A stretch of DNA of 64,000 nucleotides from contig NZ_JAAFYS010000004.1 in assembly GCF_012070395.1 (NCBI RefSeq), positions 248,001 to 312,000 of the forward strand, written 5' to 3'. Position numbers and translations under genes: made by a program. The notes under the pieces are model-generated. The model saw only the letters and a program-made list of their open reading frames with translations. It searched no databases and was not told the DNA's origin. Positions 1 to 8,131 of this stretch are shown here, in pieces; within the stretch, counting starts at the first letter, position 1; every line of letters begins with the position of its first letter. The stretch is from Pseudoroseicyclus tamaricis. Its GTDB lineage: Bacteria; Pseudomonadota; Alphaproteobacteria; Rhodobacterales; Rhodobacteraceae.

Positions 1-1103
1 AGCTCGGCATCGTGCTCTTTCTCACCGGGGGGCTGCACAACCCCTTCGCGCTGCTGCTGCTGCCGCCGGTAACGATCTCCGCCACCGTCATGCGGCTGAA
101 GATCACGCTGCCGCTCGGCGGGCTGACGCTGGCGGTGATCACGGCGCTGCTGCTGTGGTACCAGCCGATCCTCTCGGAGGAGGGGCGGCCGATGATGCTG
201 CCGCAGACCTGGATCGTCGGCTTCTGGATGGCGCTCATGATCGGCACCATCTTTCTGACGCTCTACGCCTACCGGGTGACGGCGGAGATGGCGGAGCTCT
301 CCGAGGCGCTCTCGGCCACGCAGCTCGCCCTCGCGCGGGAGCAGAAGCTGACGGACCTCGGAGGCGTCGTCGCGGCGACGGCGCATGAGCTGGGCACGCC
401 GCTCGCCACCATCAAGCTGACAGCGGCGGAGCTGGCGAGCGAGCTGCGCGATACGCCGTCCCTGCCGCCCGAGCTGGTGGAGGATGCGCGGCTCATCGCG
501 CAGAGCGCCGACCGCTGCCGCGACATCCTGCGCGGCATGGGCCGGGCCGGCAACGAGGACATGCAGGTGCGCGCCGCCCCCGTCATGGCCGTGCTGAGGG
601 AGGCGGCCGAGCCGCACCTGGCGCGCGGCAAGCAGGTGAAGTTCATCGCCCCCCCGGGCCGCGACCGCCGGCAGCCGCAGATCTGGCGGCGGCCGGAGGT
701 CATCCACGGGCTGCGCAACCTCATCCAGAACGCCGTTGATTTCGCCGAGCGCGAGGTACGGGTGGAGGCGGACTGGACCGAGACGGACATCTGGCTGCGT
801 ATCTCCGACGACGGCCGCGGCTTCCCGCCCGCGGTGCTGGCGCGGATCGGCGAGCCCATGCAGCGCCGTCGCCGCCCGCCCGGAGAGGTGCAGCGGCGGC
901 CGGGCTACGAGGGGATGGGCCTCGGCCTCTTCATCGCCAAGACGCTGCTGGAGCGCAGCGGCGGCCGGCTCGGCTTCGCCAACGGCGCGCTGGCCGGCGG
1001 GCCGCAGATGCACGGCGCCGCCGTCACCGTCCGCTGGTCGCGGCTGGTGCTGGAGGCGCCGTCGACCGGGCCGCTCGGGCCGAATCTCCCCCTCGTGGGG
1101 TAG
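1..1103 (+). CDS. regB: RegB/PrrB-type redox sensor histidine kinase (5' end outside window)
   Basis: Membrane sensor kinase that phosphorylates the RegA/PrrA response regulator to control redox-responsive energy metabolism. The gene enters the window already open; its reading frame starts at base 3. Visible in order: a membrane part with GGLHNPF, the GGxxNPF quinone-binding signature of RegB; an H-box (HELGTPLATIK, His codon at 384-386); a Cys in RCRDIL about 44 residues later, matching the redox-active Cys of the dimerisation region; an N-box (LRNLIQNAVDFA); and G-boxes (DDGRGF, GMGLGLFIA). The N-terminal membrane helices are missing only because the window starts here. No regA is visible; the downstream neighbour is a PAS protein. 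The RegB family assignment is very secure. Confidence 0.95.
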   Translation, partial: LGIVLFLTGGLHNPFALLLLPPVTISATVMRLKITLPLGGLTLAVITALLLWYQPILSEEGRPMMLPQTWIVGFWMALMIGTIFLTLYAYRVTAEMAELSEALSATQLALAREQKLTDLGGVVAATAHELGTPLATIKLTAAELASELRDTPSLPPELVEDARLIAQSADRCRDILRGMGRAGNEDMQVRAAPVMAVLREAAEPHLARGKQVKFIAPPGRDRRQPQIWRRPEVIHGLRNLIQNAVDFAEREVRVEADWTETDIWLRISDDGRGFPPAVLARIGEPMQRRRRPPGEVQRRPGYEGMGLGLFIAKTLLERSGGRLGFANGALAGGPQMHGAAVTVRWSRLVLEAPSTGPLGPNLPLVG

Positions 1104-1211
1104 GGCGGGCGGGCGATTCTCCCCCTGGAGGATGCGCCCTCGCGGAAAAGATCAGCCAATCGGAGGCTATTTTATCCAATTTTGAGACAACGCGACCGCC
1201 GGGGCGGCCAA

Positions 1212-1227
1212 TTAACTCTCTGTTAAC
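1212..1227. promoter_or_regulatory. CtrA-type binding box upstream of the PAS gene
   Basis: The sequence is TTAA, seven bases, then TTAAC, an exact match to the alphaproteobacterial CtrA consensus TTAA-N7-TTAA. It lies in the AT-richer part of the regB/PAS spacer, 53 bases before the PAS start codon. That position suits control of that gene by CtrA. The motif is seen directly; binding is inferred. Confidence 0.6.
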
Positions 1228-1279
1228 TCCGGTGACCTGATCCTTACCGTCAGGTTCCTCCACGACCTCACCTAACCCG

Positions 1280-2908
1280 GTGGTACCAGTGACTGAGACG
1301 TTGATGCCGCTCGTGGCAGCCGCCTTGTTGGGCGGAGCCATGGCGTTCCTGTTGCCGAGGCTCTTCAACCGCCCGGCCGGACTCCGCGGGCCGGCGCGAG
1401 GGCGGGTCAGCGCGGAGCGGGCCGTCCTCCTCTTCGAGAGCGAGACGCTGATCGACGCCTCCACCGGCGCTGCCGAGTACCTGCCGCCCGCGCCCCTGCC
1501 GGGCATGGCGGAGGCGGCGAGCGATCTGCAGCGGCTCGTCGGCGCACTGGACGAGAGCTTCCCCGGCATCGGCGAGATGATCGACGACGTCGCCCCCGGG
1601 GAGCGGCGGCGACTGGAGGGCGCTTTCGGCGAGAGCCGGGCGGAGCTGTCGCGCTGGTGCAACCGCCTGCGCATCGCCATCATCCATGACCGGGGCGAGA
1701 CGATGCCGCCGCCCCCCGCCATGGCCGCGGCAATGGAGGAGCTGGAGGTGCTGCGCAGCATCGGCGACGCCGCTCCGCTGCCGATCTGGAAGGTCGATTC
1801 CGCCGGCCGCATCTGCTGGGCCAACAGCGCCTACCTCTCCCTCTGCGAGACAATGCGCCCCGTCGAGGAGGAGGGCGGGCGAGACTGGCCGCCGCCGCTC
1901 CTCTTCGAGTCGCTGGGCGCCCCGCCGCAGGAGGATGACCCGGTGACACATCGCCGGGAGCTGATGCTCCCCGGCACCGCCCGGCCGCAATGCTTTGACA
2001 TCACGCTCGTCCGCCGGGGCGGCGAGGTGCTGGCCTATGCCATCGACGTGACAGAGACGGAGGTCGCCACGCAGGCGCGGGCGGAGTTCGTGCAGACGCT
2101 CTCGAAGACCTTCGCGCAGATCTCCATCGGGCTCGCCATTTTCGACCGGCAGCGCCGGCTGGTGATGTTCAACCCCGCTTTCACGGATCTCTGCGATCTC
2201 TCCGTCTCCTACCTCTCCGCCAAGCCGACGCTGCCGGCCCTGCTCGACCGGCTGCGCGACAAGCGCCTGTTGCCGGAGCCGAAGAACTACCGGACCTGGC
2301 GCAAGCGGCTGATGGATGTGGAGAGCGCGGCGAAGGAGGGGACCTTCGGCGAGACATGGGTGCTGCCCTCGGGCCAGACGATCCGCGTCACCGGCCGCCC
2401 GCATCCCGACGGCGCGCTGGCCTTCCTCTTCGAGGACATCACCGGCGAAGTCGCTCTGACCCGGCATTTCCGCGAGGAGATGGACCTCGCCCAGGCCGTG
2501 CTCGACCGCAGCGAGGAGGCAATCGCCGTCTTCACCACCGGCGGCCGCCTCAGCATGGCGAACGAGGCCTATGAGGACATGTGGGGCGCCACCGAGTCGC
2601 GCCTGAGCGATCTCGTCCTCTCCGGCGAGATGGAGCGCTGGCGGCAGGCGGCGCCGAGCCGCGTCTGGGACAGGCTGCGCCGCACGGCGGAGAGCCGCGG
2701 CAGCCGCATCTCCTGGGGCGGGCTCGTCAAGCGGCGAGACGGCGCCCGCCTGCACCTGCGGGTGGAGCCTCTGCCGGCCGGCGCGCTGATGGTCGGCTTT
2801 CAGCCCACGCAGGCCATCGCCGCCGCCCCGCCGCGGGCGAAGGTTGCCGCCCCGCCGCGCCAGCCCGCGCTCCTGTCGCTGGAGCCGCCGACGCGTGACC
2901 GCGCCTGA
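1280..2908 (+). CDS. Membrane-anchored multi-PAS protein without a kinase domain
   Basis: The protein has 542 residues and starts at GTG (an internal GTG at 1289 is an alternative). Residues about 8-27 form one membrane helix, followed by a soluble region with at least two or three PAS folds. The clearest is the PAS_7-like stretch around residues 275-385, containing FDRQRRLVMFNPAF. A further PAS-like segment begins near AVLDRSEEAIAVF. There is no histidine kinase, GGDEF or EAL domain after the PAS modules, so any signal output must be by interaction or is lost. The C-terminus is Pro/Ala-rich. It sits directly after regB and behind a CtrA box. Rhodobacterales relatives are usually annotated only as PAS-domain protein. 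Ligand and partner are unknown. Confidence 0.8.
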   Translation: MVPVTETLMPLVAAALLGGAMAFLLPRLFNRPAGLRGPARGRVSAERAVLLFESETLIDASTGAAEYLPPAPLPGMAEAASDLQRLVGALDESFPGIGEMIDDVAPGERRRLEGAFGESRAELSRWCNRLRIAIIHDRGETMPPPPAMAAAMEELEVLRSIGDAAPLPIWKVDSAGRICWANSAYLSLCETMRPVEEEGGRDWPPPLLFESLGAPPQEDDPVTHRRELMLPGTARPQCFDITLVRRGGEVLAYAIDVTETEVATQARAEFVQTLSKTFAQISIGLAIFDRQRRLVMFNPAFTDLCDLSVSYLSAKPTLPALLDRLRDKRLLPEPKNYRTWRKRLMDVESAAKEGTFGETWVLPSGQTIRVTGRPHPDGALAFLFEDITGEVALTRHFREEMDLAQAVLDRSEEAIAVFTTGGRLSMANEAYEDMWGATESRLSDLVLSGEMERWRQAAPSRVWDRLRRTAESRGSRISWGGLVKRRDGARLHLRVEPLPAGALMVGFQPTQAIAAAPPRAKVAAPPRQPALLSLEPPTRDRA

Positions 2909-2915
2909 GCCGGGC

Positions 2916-3737
2916 TCAGAGCCGCCGGCGCGCCGTGACCGGCCCGCCGCCCTTGGCCGCGATGCGCGCCTCCGCCTCGGCGATCGGCTCCACGGCGACC
3001 TCCATGTGGTGGCCATTGGCGTGGATCATCCGGCTCTCGTCCAGCGCGATGGCGACGTGGCCGCGCCAGAAGATCAGGTCACCCCGCTCGTGGGGGCCGG
3101 TGGCCGGGGCGCCCAGCGCCTCCTGCAGGTCGCTGTCGCCGGGGCAGGGGATGCCGCAGGCCAGCAGCGCCGCCTGCACGAGGCCGGAGCAATCGATCCC
3201 GAAGGTCGAGTTGCCGCCCCAGAGGTACGGCGTGCCGCTCAGCCGCTCGGCGACCTCCACCGGGTCCGCCTCCGGCGCGTCCAGCGGGGCGAGATGCGGC
3301 AGCGGGAGGTGAAGGGGGACGGGGCCCGCGATCTCCGCCCATGTGGTGGTGCTGTCCTCGGCCGTGCCCAGCACCGTCACCTGCGCGCCGAAGGGCAGCA
3401 CGAGGGGGGCATCGGGCGCTTTCAGGGCCGGCACGGGCAGCGCGTAGGTGCGGGCGGCGCGGACGCGGTGGGTCGGGGGCGGGCCGTCGCCCAGCGCCTC
3501 GCTGCGCAGGTAGCCGACATAGCCGTCGCGCGCCGCCATGCCGAAGGACCAGCCGTCCCGCCGCTCCAGCTCCACGAAGCCCTCGCCGAAGACCAGCTCG
3601 CGCAGCCGCGCCCGCCCGCCCTCGCTCATCAGCCCGGTGACGGGGCGCAGGACGCGCAGCAGCGTCCCCTCCACCTCTCCGCCGACGGAGACATGGGCGA
3701 CGCGGCCATTGGCCGGGTGCAGGCGTGGATCGCTCAC
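2916..3737 (-). CDS. NlpC/P60 family cell-wall hydrolase with SH3-like N-terminus
   Basis: A probable gamma-D-glutamyl-diamino acid endopeptidase acting on peptidoglycan peptides (273 residues). The N-terminal half contains the bacterial SH3-like segment (GWSFGMAARDGYVGYLRSEAL). The C-terminal NlpC/P60 domain carries the catalytic Cys in FGIDCSGLVQAAL and the His in GHVAIAL, with a later His in MIHANGHHMEV. No signal peptide is evident, so export would need another route. The start overlaps the end of the leucyl aminopeptidase gene by 4 bases, so the two are translationally coupled. The pairing aminopeptidase plus NlpC/P60 suggests muropeptide turnover; that is inference. Confidence 0.88.
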   Translation of the reverse strand: MSDPRLHPANGRVAHVSVGGEVEGTLLRVLRPVTGLMSEGGRARLRELVFGEGFVELERRDGWSFGMAARDGYVGYLRSEALGDGPPPTHRVRAARTYALPVPALKAPDAPLVLPFGAQVTVLGTAEDSTTTWAEIAGPVPLHLPLPHLAPLDAPEADPVEVAERLSGTPYLWGGNSTFGIDCSGLVQAALLACGIPCPGDSDLQEALGAPATGPHERGDLIFWRGHVAIALDESRMIHANGHHMEVAVEPIAEAEARIAAKGGGPVTARRRL

Positions 3738-5116
3738 CCCAGCAGCTCCGGCAGGGCCGCGAAAATGGCGCGGAAGCCCTGCCCCGCCCCGCCGACCGGG
3801 CGGCCGGGGGCGGCGGTCTGGTTCCAGCCGTAGATGTCGAAATGGACGTAGGGCGCGGGCGCGAAGCGGCGCAGGAACAGCGCCGCTGTGATCGAGCCGG
3901 CCATGCCGCCCTTCGGCGCGTTGTCGAGATCGGCGATGGCGGGCTCGATCAGCGCCTCGTAGGGCTCGTGGAAGGGCAGGCGCCAGACCGGGTCCGCCAC
4001 CTGCGCGCCGGCGGTGGAGAGGGCGGCGGCAAGGCTGTCCTCCGTCGCGAAGAAGGGCGCGATGTCCGGCCCGACGGCGACGCGGGCGGCGCCGGTGAGG
4101 GTCGCCATGGAGAGGGTCAGCGCCGCCGGATCCTCCGCCGCCAGCGCCAGCGCATCGGCGAGGACGAGGCGGCCCTCGGCGTCGGTGTTGTTGATCTCCA
4201 CCGTCAGCCCGTTGCGGGCGGTCAGCACGTCCTGCGGGCGGAAGCTCTCCGCCGAGACGGCGTTCTCGACCGCCGGGATCAGCACGCGCAGGCGGCAGGC
4301 AGTGCCGCGCGCCATGATGAGCGAGGCGAGGCCGAGGACATTTGCGGCGCCGCCCATGTCCTTCTTCATCAGGCCCATGGAGGCGGCGGGCTTGAGGTCC
4401 AGCCCGCCGGTGTCAAAGCAGACGCCCTTGCCGACGAGCGTCAGCGCCGGGCCCTCGTTGCCCCATGTCATCTCGATCAGGCGGGGTGCCCGTGCGGCGG
4501 TGGCGGCGCGGCCGACAGCGTGGATCATGGGGAAGTTCGCGGCGAGGAGGTCATCGCCGGTGGTGACCTTGATCTCTGCCCCGTGCCGCTCGGCCAGCTC
4601 GCGCGCCGCCGCCTCCAGCTCCGCCGGGCCCATGTCGGCCGCGGGGGTGTTGATGAGATCGCGCACCAGCGCCTCGGCCTCGGCCGTCGCCTCGATGAGC
4701 GCGGCGTCGATACCCTCCGGTGCGACGAGGCGAGCCTTCGGCGGCGCCCCCTCCTTGTAGCGGGTGAAGCGGTAACCCTCGAGCAGCCAGCCGAGGGCGA
4801 TCTCGGCGAGGTCCGCCCCGTCCGGCGCGCCGACGATGCGCCACGGCCCTTCCGGCAGCGCCTTGCGCGCCTTGGCGGCGAGGAAGCGCCCGCGGGCACG
4901 GGCCTTTGCATCGCCGAGGCCGACGAGCGCGCCGGCGGGGGCGCCGTCCTCCCCCGGCAGCAGCACCACCTCGCCCGCCTTGGCCGCGAAGCCGGTGGCG
5001 CGGGCCCAGGCGGCCTGCGGGGCATGAAGGGCGGCGAGGCCCTCCTCCAGCCCCTCGGGGGTGAGGAGCGTCAGCGGCAGGGCATTGTCGGTGGCGGGGG
5101 CGAAGGTGAGGGGCAT
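3734..5116 (-). CDS. M17 leucyl aminopeptidase family protein
   Basis: A cytosolic two-metal aminopeptidase of 460 residues, normal length for M17. Metal and active-site motifs are present: VGKGVCFDTGGLDLKP, KKDMGGAANV and NTDAEGRLVLADAL. The start at 5116 is chosen because GGAG lies 6 bases upstream; a longer frame reaches 5173 but lacks a ribosome site. The N-terminal domain is divergent, as in the Rhodobacterales paralogues usually called leucyl aminopeptidase family protein rather than PepA proper. It is followed with a 4-base overlap by the NlpC/P60 gene. Substrate range cannot be read from sequence. Confidence 0.92.
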   Translation of the reverse strand: MPLTFAPATDNALPLTLLTPEGLEEGLAALHAPQAAWARATGFAAKAGEVVLLPGEDGAPAGALVGLGDAKARARGRFLAAKARKALPEGPWRIVGAPDGADLAEIALGWLLEGYRFTRYKEGAPPKARLVAPEGIDAALIEATAEAEALVRDLINTPAADMGPAELEAAARELAERHGAEIKVTTGDDLLAANFPMIHAVGRAATAARAPRLIEMTWGNEGPALTLVGKGVCFDTGGLDLKPAASMGLMKKDMGGAANVLGLASLIMARGTACRLRVLIPAVENAVSAESFRPQDVLTARNGLTVEINNTDAEGRLVLADALALAAEDPAALTLSMATLTGAARVAVGPDIAPFFATEDSLAAALSTAGAQVADPVWRLPFHEPYEALIEPAIADLDNAPKGGMAGSITAALFLRRFAPAPYVHFDIYGWNQTAAPGRPVGGAGQGFRAIFAALPELLG

Positions 5117-5222
5117 GGGCACTCCGGCGGCTCGAATTTGCCGCCAGCCTATCCCCCGGGAGGGCGCCCGCAAGGGCAGCGCCGCGTCAGCCGGTCAGGG
5201 CGCAGTGGTCAGGACCCCGTGC

Positions 5223-5645
5223 TCAGGCCCCCGTGATGCGCAGCGCGCCGAGCGAGGCGACTGCGCCCTGCCCCAGCCTGTCCAGCCGGGCGGCGGTGGC
5301 GGCCAGCGCGGGAGGGCTGCCGCCCTCGGCCGAGGCGGCCATGTTGGCGGCGGCGCGGCGCAGCGTCGGCATGCCGACCTGCAGGGCGAGCACCTCGATC
5401 CGCCGGCCGAAGCGCGCCAGCGTGCCGGTGTCGCTGCGGTCGTAGGCCTGCTGGGCGGAGGCGAGCAGGAAGGCCAGATCCTCCCGGGTGCGGCGCAGCA
5501 GATCCGCCGCCAGCTGGGGGCCGAGCCCGGCCTGCAGGCGCTGCAGGGGCTCCGGATCGAGCCGGGCGATTTCCCGCATGTCTAGCCAGCTCACCGCGGC
5601 GGGGCGGGAGGCGGGCGTGGGCATCTGTCTCATCGTCTCGCTCAT
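5223..5645 (-). CDS. Degenerate histidine phosphotransfer (Hpt)-like protein
   Basis: A small protein of 140 residues, mostly helical. The start at 5645 (MSETMRQM) has GAAGG about 6 bases upstream; a longer frame to 5705 has none. The middle resembles an Hpt four-helix domain: LLRRTREDLAFLLASAQQAY, then a segment aligning with the Hpt phosphorylation helix. Where Hpt proteins have the phospho-accepting His followed by LKG, this one reads RFGRRIEVLALQVGMP, with no His. It could be a phosphorylation-dead Hpt acting as a docking or sequestering partner, or simply a helical protein that resembles Hpt. It is divergent from carbonic anhydrase. Confidence 0.6.
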   Translation of the reverse strand: MSETMRQMPTPASRPAAVSWLDMREIARLDPEPLQRLQAGLGPQLAADLLRRTREDLAFLLASAQQAYDRSDTGTLARFGRRIEVLALQVGMPTLRRAAANMAASAEGGSPPALAATAARLDRLGQGAVASLGALRITGA

Positions 5646-5719
5646 GAGCCTTCTATGGCGGCGAAATGTGTCGAAGTTATTGAGCTGATGGGGCAGGATC
5701 GGCACCGATGTGGTTGCAA

Positions 5720-5748
5720 TTGAAGCGGCCCCGACGACAGGCTAAATT
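5720..5748 (+). promoter_or_regulatory. Candidate sigma-70 promoter of carbonic anhydrase
   Basis: TTGAAG, a 17-base spacer and TAAATT. The expected transcription start falls at or within a base or two of the ATG at 5756, so the mRNA may be leaderless or nearly so. This supports 5756 over the in-frame ATG at 5708. Confidence 0.45.
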
Positions 5749-5755
5749 GGGGATC

Positions 5756-6406
5756 ATGATCGCCACAGAACCCCTCCCCGAGTATCTCGTCCGCCGCTAC
5801 CACGGCTGGAAGGCCACCACCTATGCCGAGAACCGCGCCTGGTATCGCCGGCTGTCGGCCGAGGGGCAGCGCCCCCGGGCCATGGTGATCTCCTGCTGCG
5901 ACAGCCGCGTGCATGTCACCTCGATCTTCGGGGCCGACCAGGGCGAGTTCTTCATCCACCGCAACATCGCCAATCTCGTGCCGGCCTTCACGCCGGACGG
6001 GGACCATCACGGCACCTCCGCCGCGGTGGAATACGCGGTGTCGCACTTGGGCGTGACGCAGATCGTGGTGCTCGGGCACTCCAACTGCGGCGGCGTCGAG
6101 GGCGGGCACGCCATGTGCTCCGGCCAGGCGCCGGACCTCGACGAAAAGACCAGCTTCATCGGCCGCTGGCTCGATATCCTCCGCCCCGGCTACGAGCGGG
6201 TGAAGGATCGCGTCGGCGGAGAGGCGGGGATGACCCCGCTGGAGCATGAGGCGGTGCTGGTGAGCCTCGAGAACCTGATGACCTTCCCCTTCGTGCGCGA
6301 GGCGGTGGAGGCGGACAGGCTGTCGCTGCACGGGCTGTGGACGCATATCGGCGAAGGCGGCCTGATGCAGTACGACCGCGAGTCGGGGACGTTCCAGCCC
6401 GTCTGA
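5756..6406 (+). CDS. Beta-class carbonic anhydrase
   Basis: Zinc enzyme interconverting CO2 and bicarbonate in the cytosol (216 residues). Zinc ligands and the Asp-Arg dyad are in CCDSRVHV (Cys48, Asp49, Arg51), His108 and Cys111 are in LGHSNCGG. RNIANLVP and HGTSAAVEYAV are further family motifs. The in-frame ATG at 5708 would overlap the promoter, so 5756 is preferred. It is transcribed alone, divergent from the Hpt-like gene. Bicarbonate is also a substrate of acetyl-CoA carboxylase, whose accD lies about 10 kb away, but that is not evidence of co-regulation. Confidence 0.95.
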   Translation: MIATEPLPEYLVRRYHGWKATTYAENRAWYRRLSAEGQRPRAMVISCCDSRVHVTSIFGADQGEFFIHRNIANLVPAFTPDGDHHGTSAAVEYAVSHLGVTQIVVLGHSNCGGVEGGHAMCSGQAPDLDEKTSFIGRWLDILRPGYERVKDRVGGEAGMTPLEHEAVLVSLENLMTFPFVREAVEADRLSLHGLWTHIGEGGLMQYDRESGTFQPV

Positions 6407-6427
6407 AGCGGTAACCTTTCCCTAACC

Positions 6428-6931
6428 ATGGGCGGCGATGCTCGTCCCATGGGACAGGTGTCGATGATCTTGCCGGATGAGCTGCAGCGCGTGGCGGAGG
6501 CCATGGCGCGGGCAGAGGACGAGACGCTGGGGGCGCTGGTGCGGCGGCTTCTGGCCAAGGAGATTTCCCGCCGGCAGAATGCGAGGCCGCCCGACAGGGC
6601 GGATGAGCTGCTCGTCGCTCCCTTGCGGGCGCGCCTCACCGGCGATCTTGCCGACGCGCGCAACTGGGAGGATTTGCGCCGCCGCCTTGCCGGGAAGGGC
6701 TTCGCCCTGCGCGAAGCCGGCGGCGGGCTGGCCCTGCACCGCCACCCGACGGGCGAGCGGCTCTGCAAGGCCTCTGACCTCGGCTTCTCCTACTCCCGGC
6801 TCATGCGCCGCTTTCGGGCGCCCTTCCCGGGCCACCGCCACACCCATCTGGAGCAGCGCTACCTGGCCGCCGCCGCCCCCGCCACGATGGGCGGGGACGA
6901 CGACGACCCGGTGCTCATCGAGCCGTTCTAG
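6428..6931 (+). CDS. Conserved hypothetical protein with ribbon-helix-helix-like N-terminus
   Basis: The protein has 167 residues. The first 45 look like a MetJ/Arc ribbon-helix-helix segment: a short strand QVSMILP followed by two helices (DELQRVAEAMAR and TLGALVRRLLAKEI). A basic region rich in Arg follows, including NWEDLRRRLAGKGFALRE and LCKASDLGFSYSRLMRRF, which recall the small accessory domains near relaxases. An alternative start at 6449 (MGQVSM) would trim seven residues. Its stop codon overlaps the convergent asd stop by 4 bases. It is probably DNA-binding; the target is unknown. Confidence 0.6.
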   Translation: MGGDARPMGQVSMILPDELQRVAEAMARAEDETLGALVRRLLAKEISRRQNARPPDRADELLVAPLRARLTGDLADARNWEDLRRRLAGKGFALREAGGGLALHRHPTGERLCKASDLGFSYSRLMRRFRAPFPGHRHTHLEQRYLAAAAPATMGGDDDDPVLIEPF

Positions 6932-7950
6932 CCCTTCTTCAGGCACTCCCGCCCGAGCAGCTCGGCGATCTGCACGGCGTTGAGGGCGGCGCCCTTGCGC
7001 AGGTTGTCGGAGACGACCCACATGTTCAGGCCGTTGTCGATCGTCGAATCCTGCCGGATGCGGCTGACGAAGGTGGCGAAATCGCCGACGCAATCGATGG
7101 GCGTGATGTAGCCGCCGTCCTCGCGCTTATCGATCACCATGACGCCCGGGCTCTCGCGCAGGATGTCGCGGGCCTCGTCCTCGTCGAGGAACTCCTCCGT
7201 CTCGATGTTCACCGCCTCGGAATGGCCGACGAAGACCGGCACGCGCACGCAGGTGGCGGTGACCTTGATGGACGGGTCGATGATCTTCTTCGTCTCCGCC
7301 ACCATCTTCCATTCTTCCTTCGTCTCGCCGGAGTCGAGGAAGACGTCGATATGCGGGATCACGTTGAAGGCGATCTGCTTGGTGAACTTCTTCGGCGGCT
7401 TGTCGTCGGTCGGATTGTAGATGCTCTTGGTCTGATCCCAGAGCTCGTCCATCCCCTCCTTCCCGGCGCCGGAGACGGACTGGTAGGTCGAGACGACCAC
7501 CCGCTTGATCTTCGCCCGGTCATGCAGCGGCTTCAGCGCCACCACCATCTGCGCGGTCGAGCAGTTGGGGTTGGCGATGATGTTCTTCCTGGCATAGCCG
7601 TGGATCGCCTGAGGGTTCACCTCCGGCACGATCAGCGGAATCTCGGAATCGTAGCGGTAGAGCGAGGAGTTATCGATCACCACGCAGCCGGCGGCGGCCG
7701 CCTTGGGGGCGTATTGCTTCGTCGCCTCCGAGCCGATGGCGAAGAGGGCGATGTCGAAGCCGGTGAAGTCGAACGTGTCGAGGTCCTTCGTCTTCAGCGT
7801 CTTGTCGCCATAGCTCATTTCCGTGTTCAGCGACTTGCGGCTGGCAAGCGCGACGACCTCGTCGGCGGGGAATTCCCGCTCGGCGAGGATGTTGAGCATT
7901 TCGCGGCCCACGTTGCCCGTGGCGCCCGCGACGGCGATCCTGTAGCCCAT
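6928..7950 (-). CDS. asd: Aspartate-semialdehyde dehydrogenase
   Basis: NADPH-dependent reduction of aspartyl phosphate to aspartate semialdehyde, the branch point to lysine/diaminopimelate, threonine and methionine (340 residues, normal length). The Rossmann motif VAGATGNVGREML is at the N-terminus, the catalytic Cys130 is in NPNCSTAQMVV, and SVSGAGKEG belongs to the active-site region. The start at 7950 is preceded by GGAGAGG. The gene is monocistronic, convergent with the ribbon-helix-helix-like gene. Confidence 0.97.
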   Translation of the reverse strand: MGYRIAVAGATGNVGREMLNILAEREFPADEVVALASRKSLNTEMSYGDKTLKTKDLDTFDFTGFDIALFAIGSEATKQYAPKAAAAGCVVIDNSSLYRYDSEIPLIVPEVNPQAIHGYARKNIIANPNCSTAQMVVALKPLHDRAKIKRVVVSTYQSVSGAGKEGMDELWDQTKSIYNPTDDKPPKKFTKQIAFNVIPHIDVFLDSGETKEEWKMVAETKKIIDPSIKVTATCVRVPVFVGHSEAVNIETEEFLDEDEARDILRESPGVMVIDKREDGGYITPIDCVGDFATFVSRIRQDSTIDNGLNMWVVSDNLRKGAALNAVQIAELLGRECLKKG

Positions 7951-8079
7951 GATCCTCTCCAAAGGTTTGGCAAACGAAGGCGCTCTTACGACGCGGCGCC
8001 CTTGATTGAAAGGGCGGTTGTCGTGAGGCGGGGCATCGCGATCGGTGATGGGGGGGGCGCGGGGTGGAGAGCGCGGAGC

Positions 8080-8130
8080 GGGGGCGCTTCGCCCCCCGCA
8101 CCCCCAGAGGATACTTCGGGAAAAGCGAGA
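8080..8130 (+). repeat. Dispersed intergenic repeat, copy 1 (hairpin + GGATACTT + AAAAGCGAGA)
   Basis: A GC-rich hairpin (GGGGGCGCTTCGCCCCC) is followed by ACCCCCAGAGGATACTT and AAAAGCGAGA. A second copy in the same orientation is at 23738-23784. I recall the same layout (hairpin, ACCCCC, GGATA.TT, A-rich tail) as a common intergenic repeat in Rhodobacterales genomes. It lies just after the 3' end of the DUF5872 gene. Confidence 0.65.
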
Positions 8131-8131
8131 A

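Noticed and set aside
6411-6427. GTAA-N7-CTAAC resembling a CtrA box before the ribbon-helix-helix-like gene
   Set aside because: Both half-sites have a mismatch to TTAA, and it lies directly at the start codon. Too weak to report as a feature.
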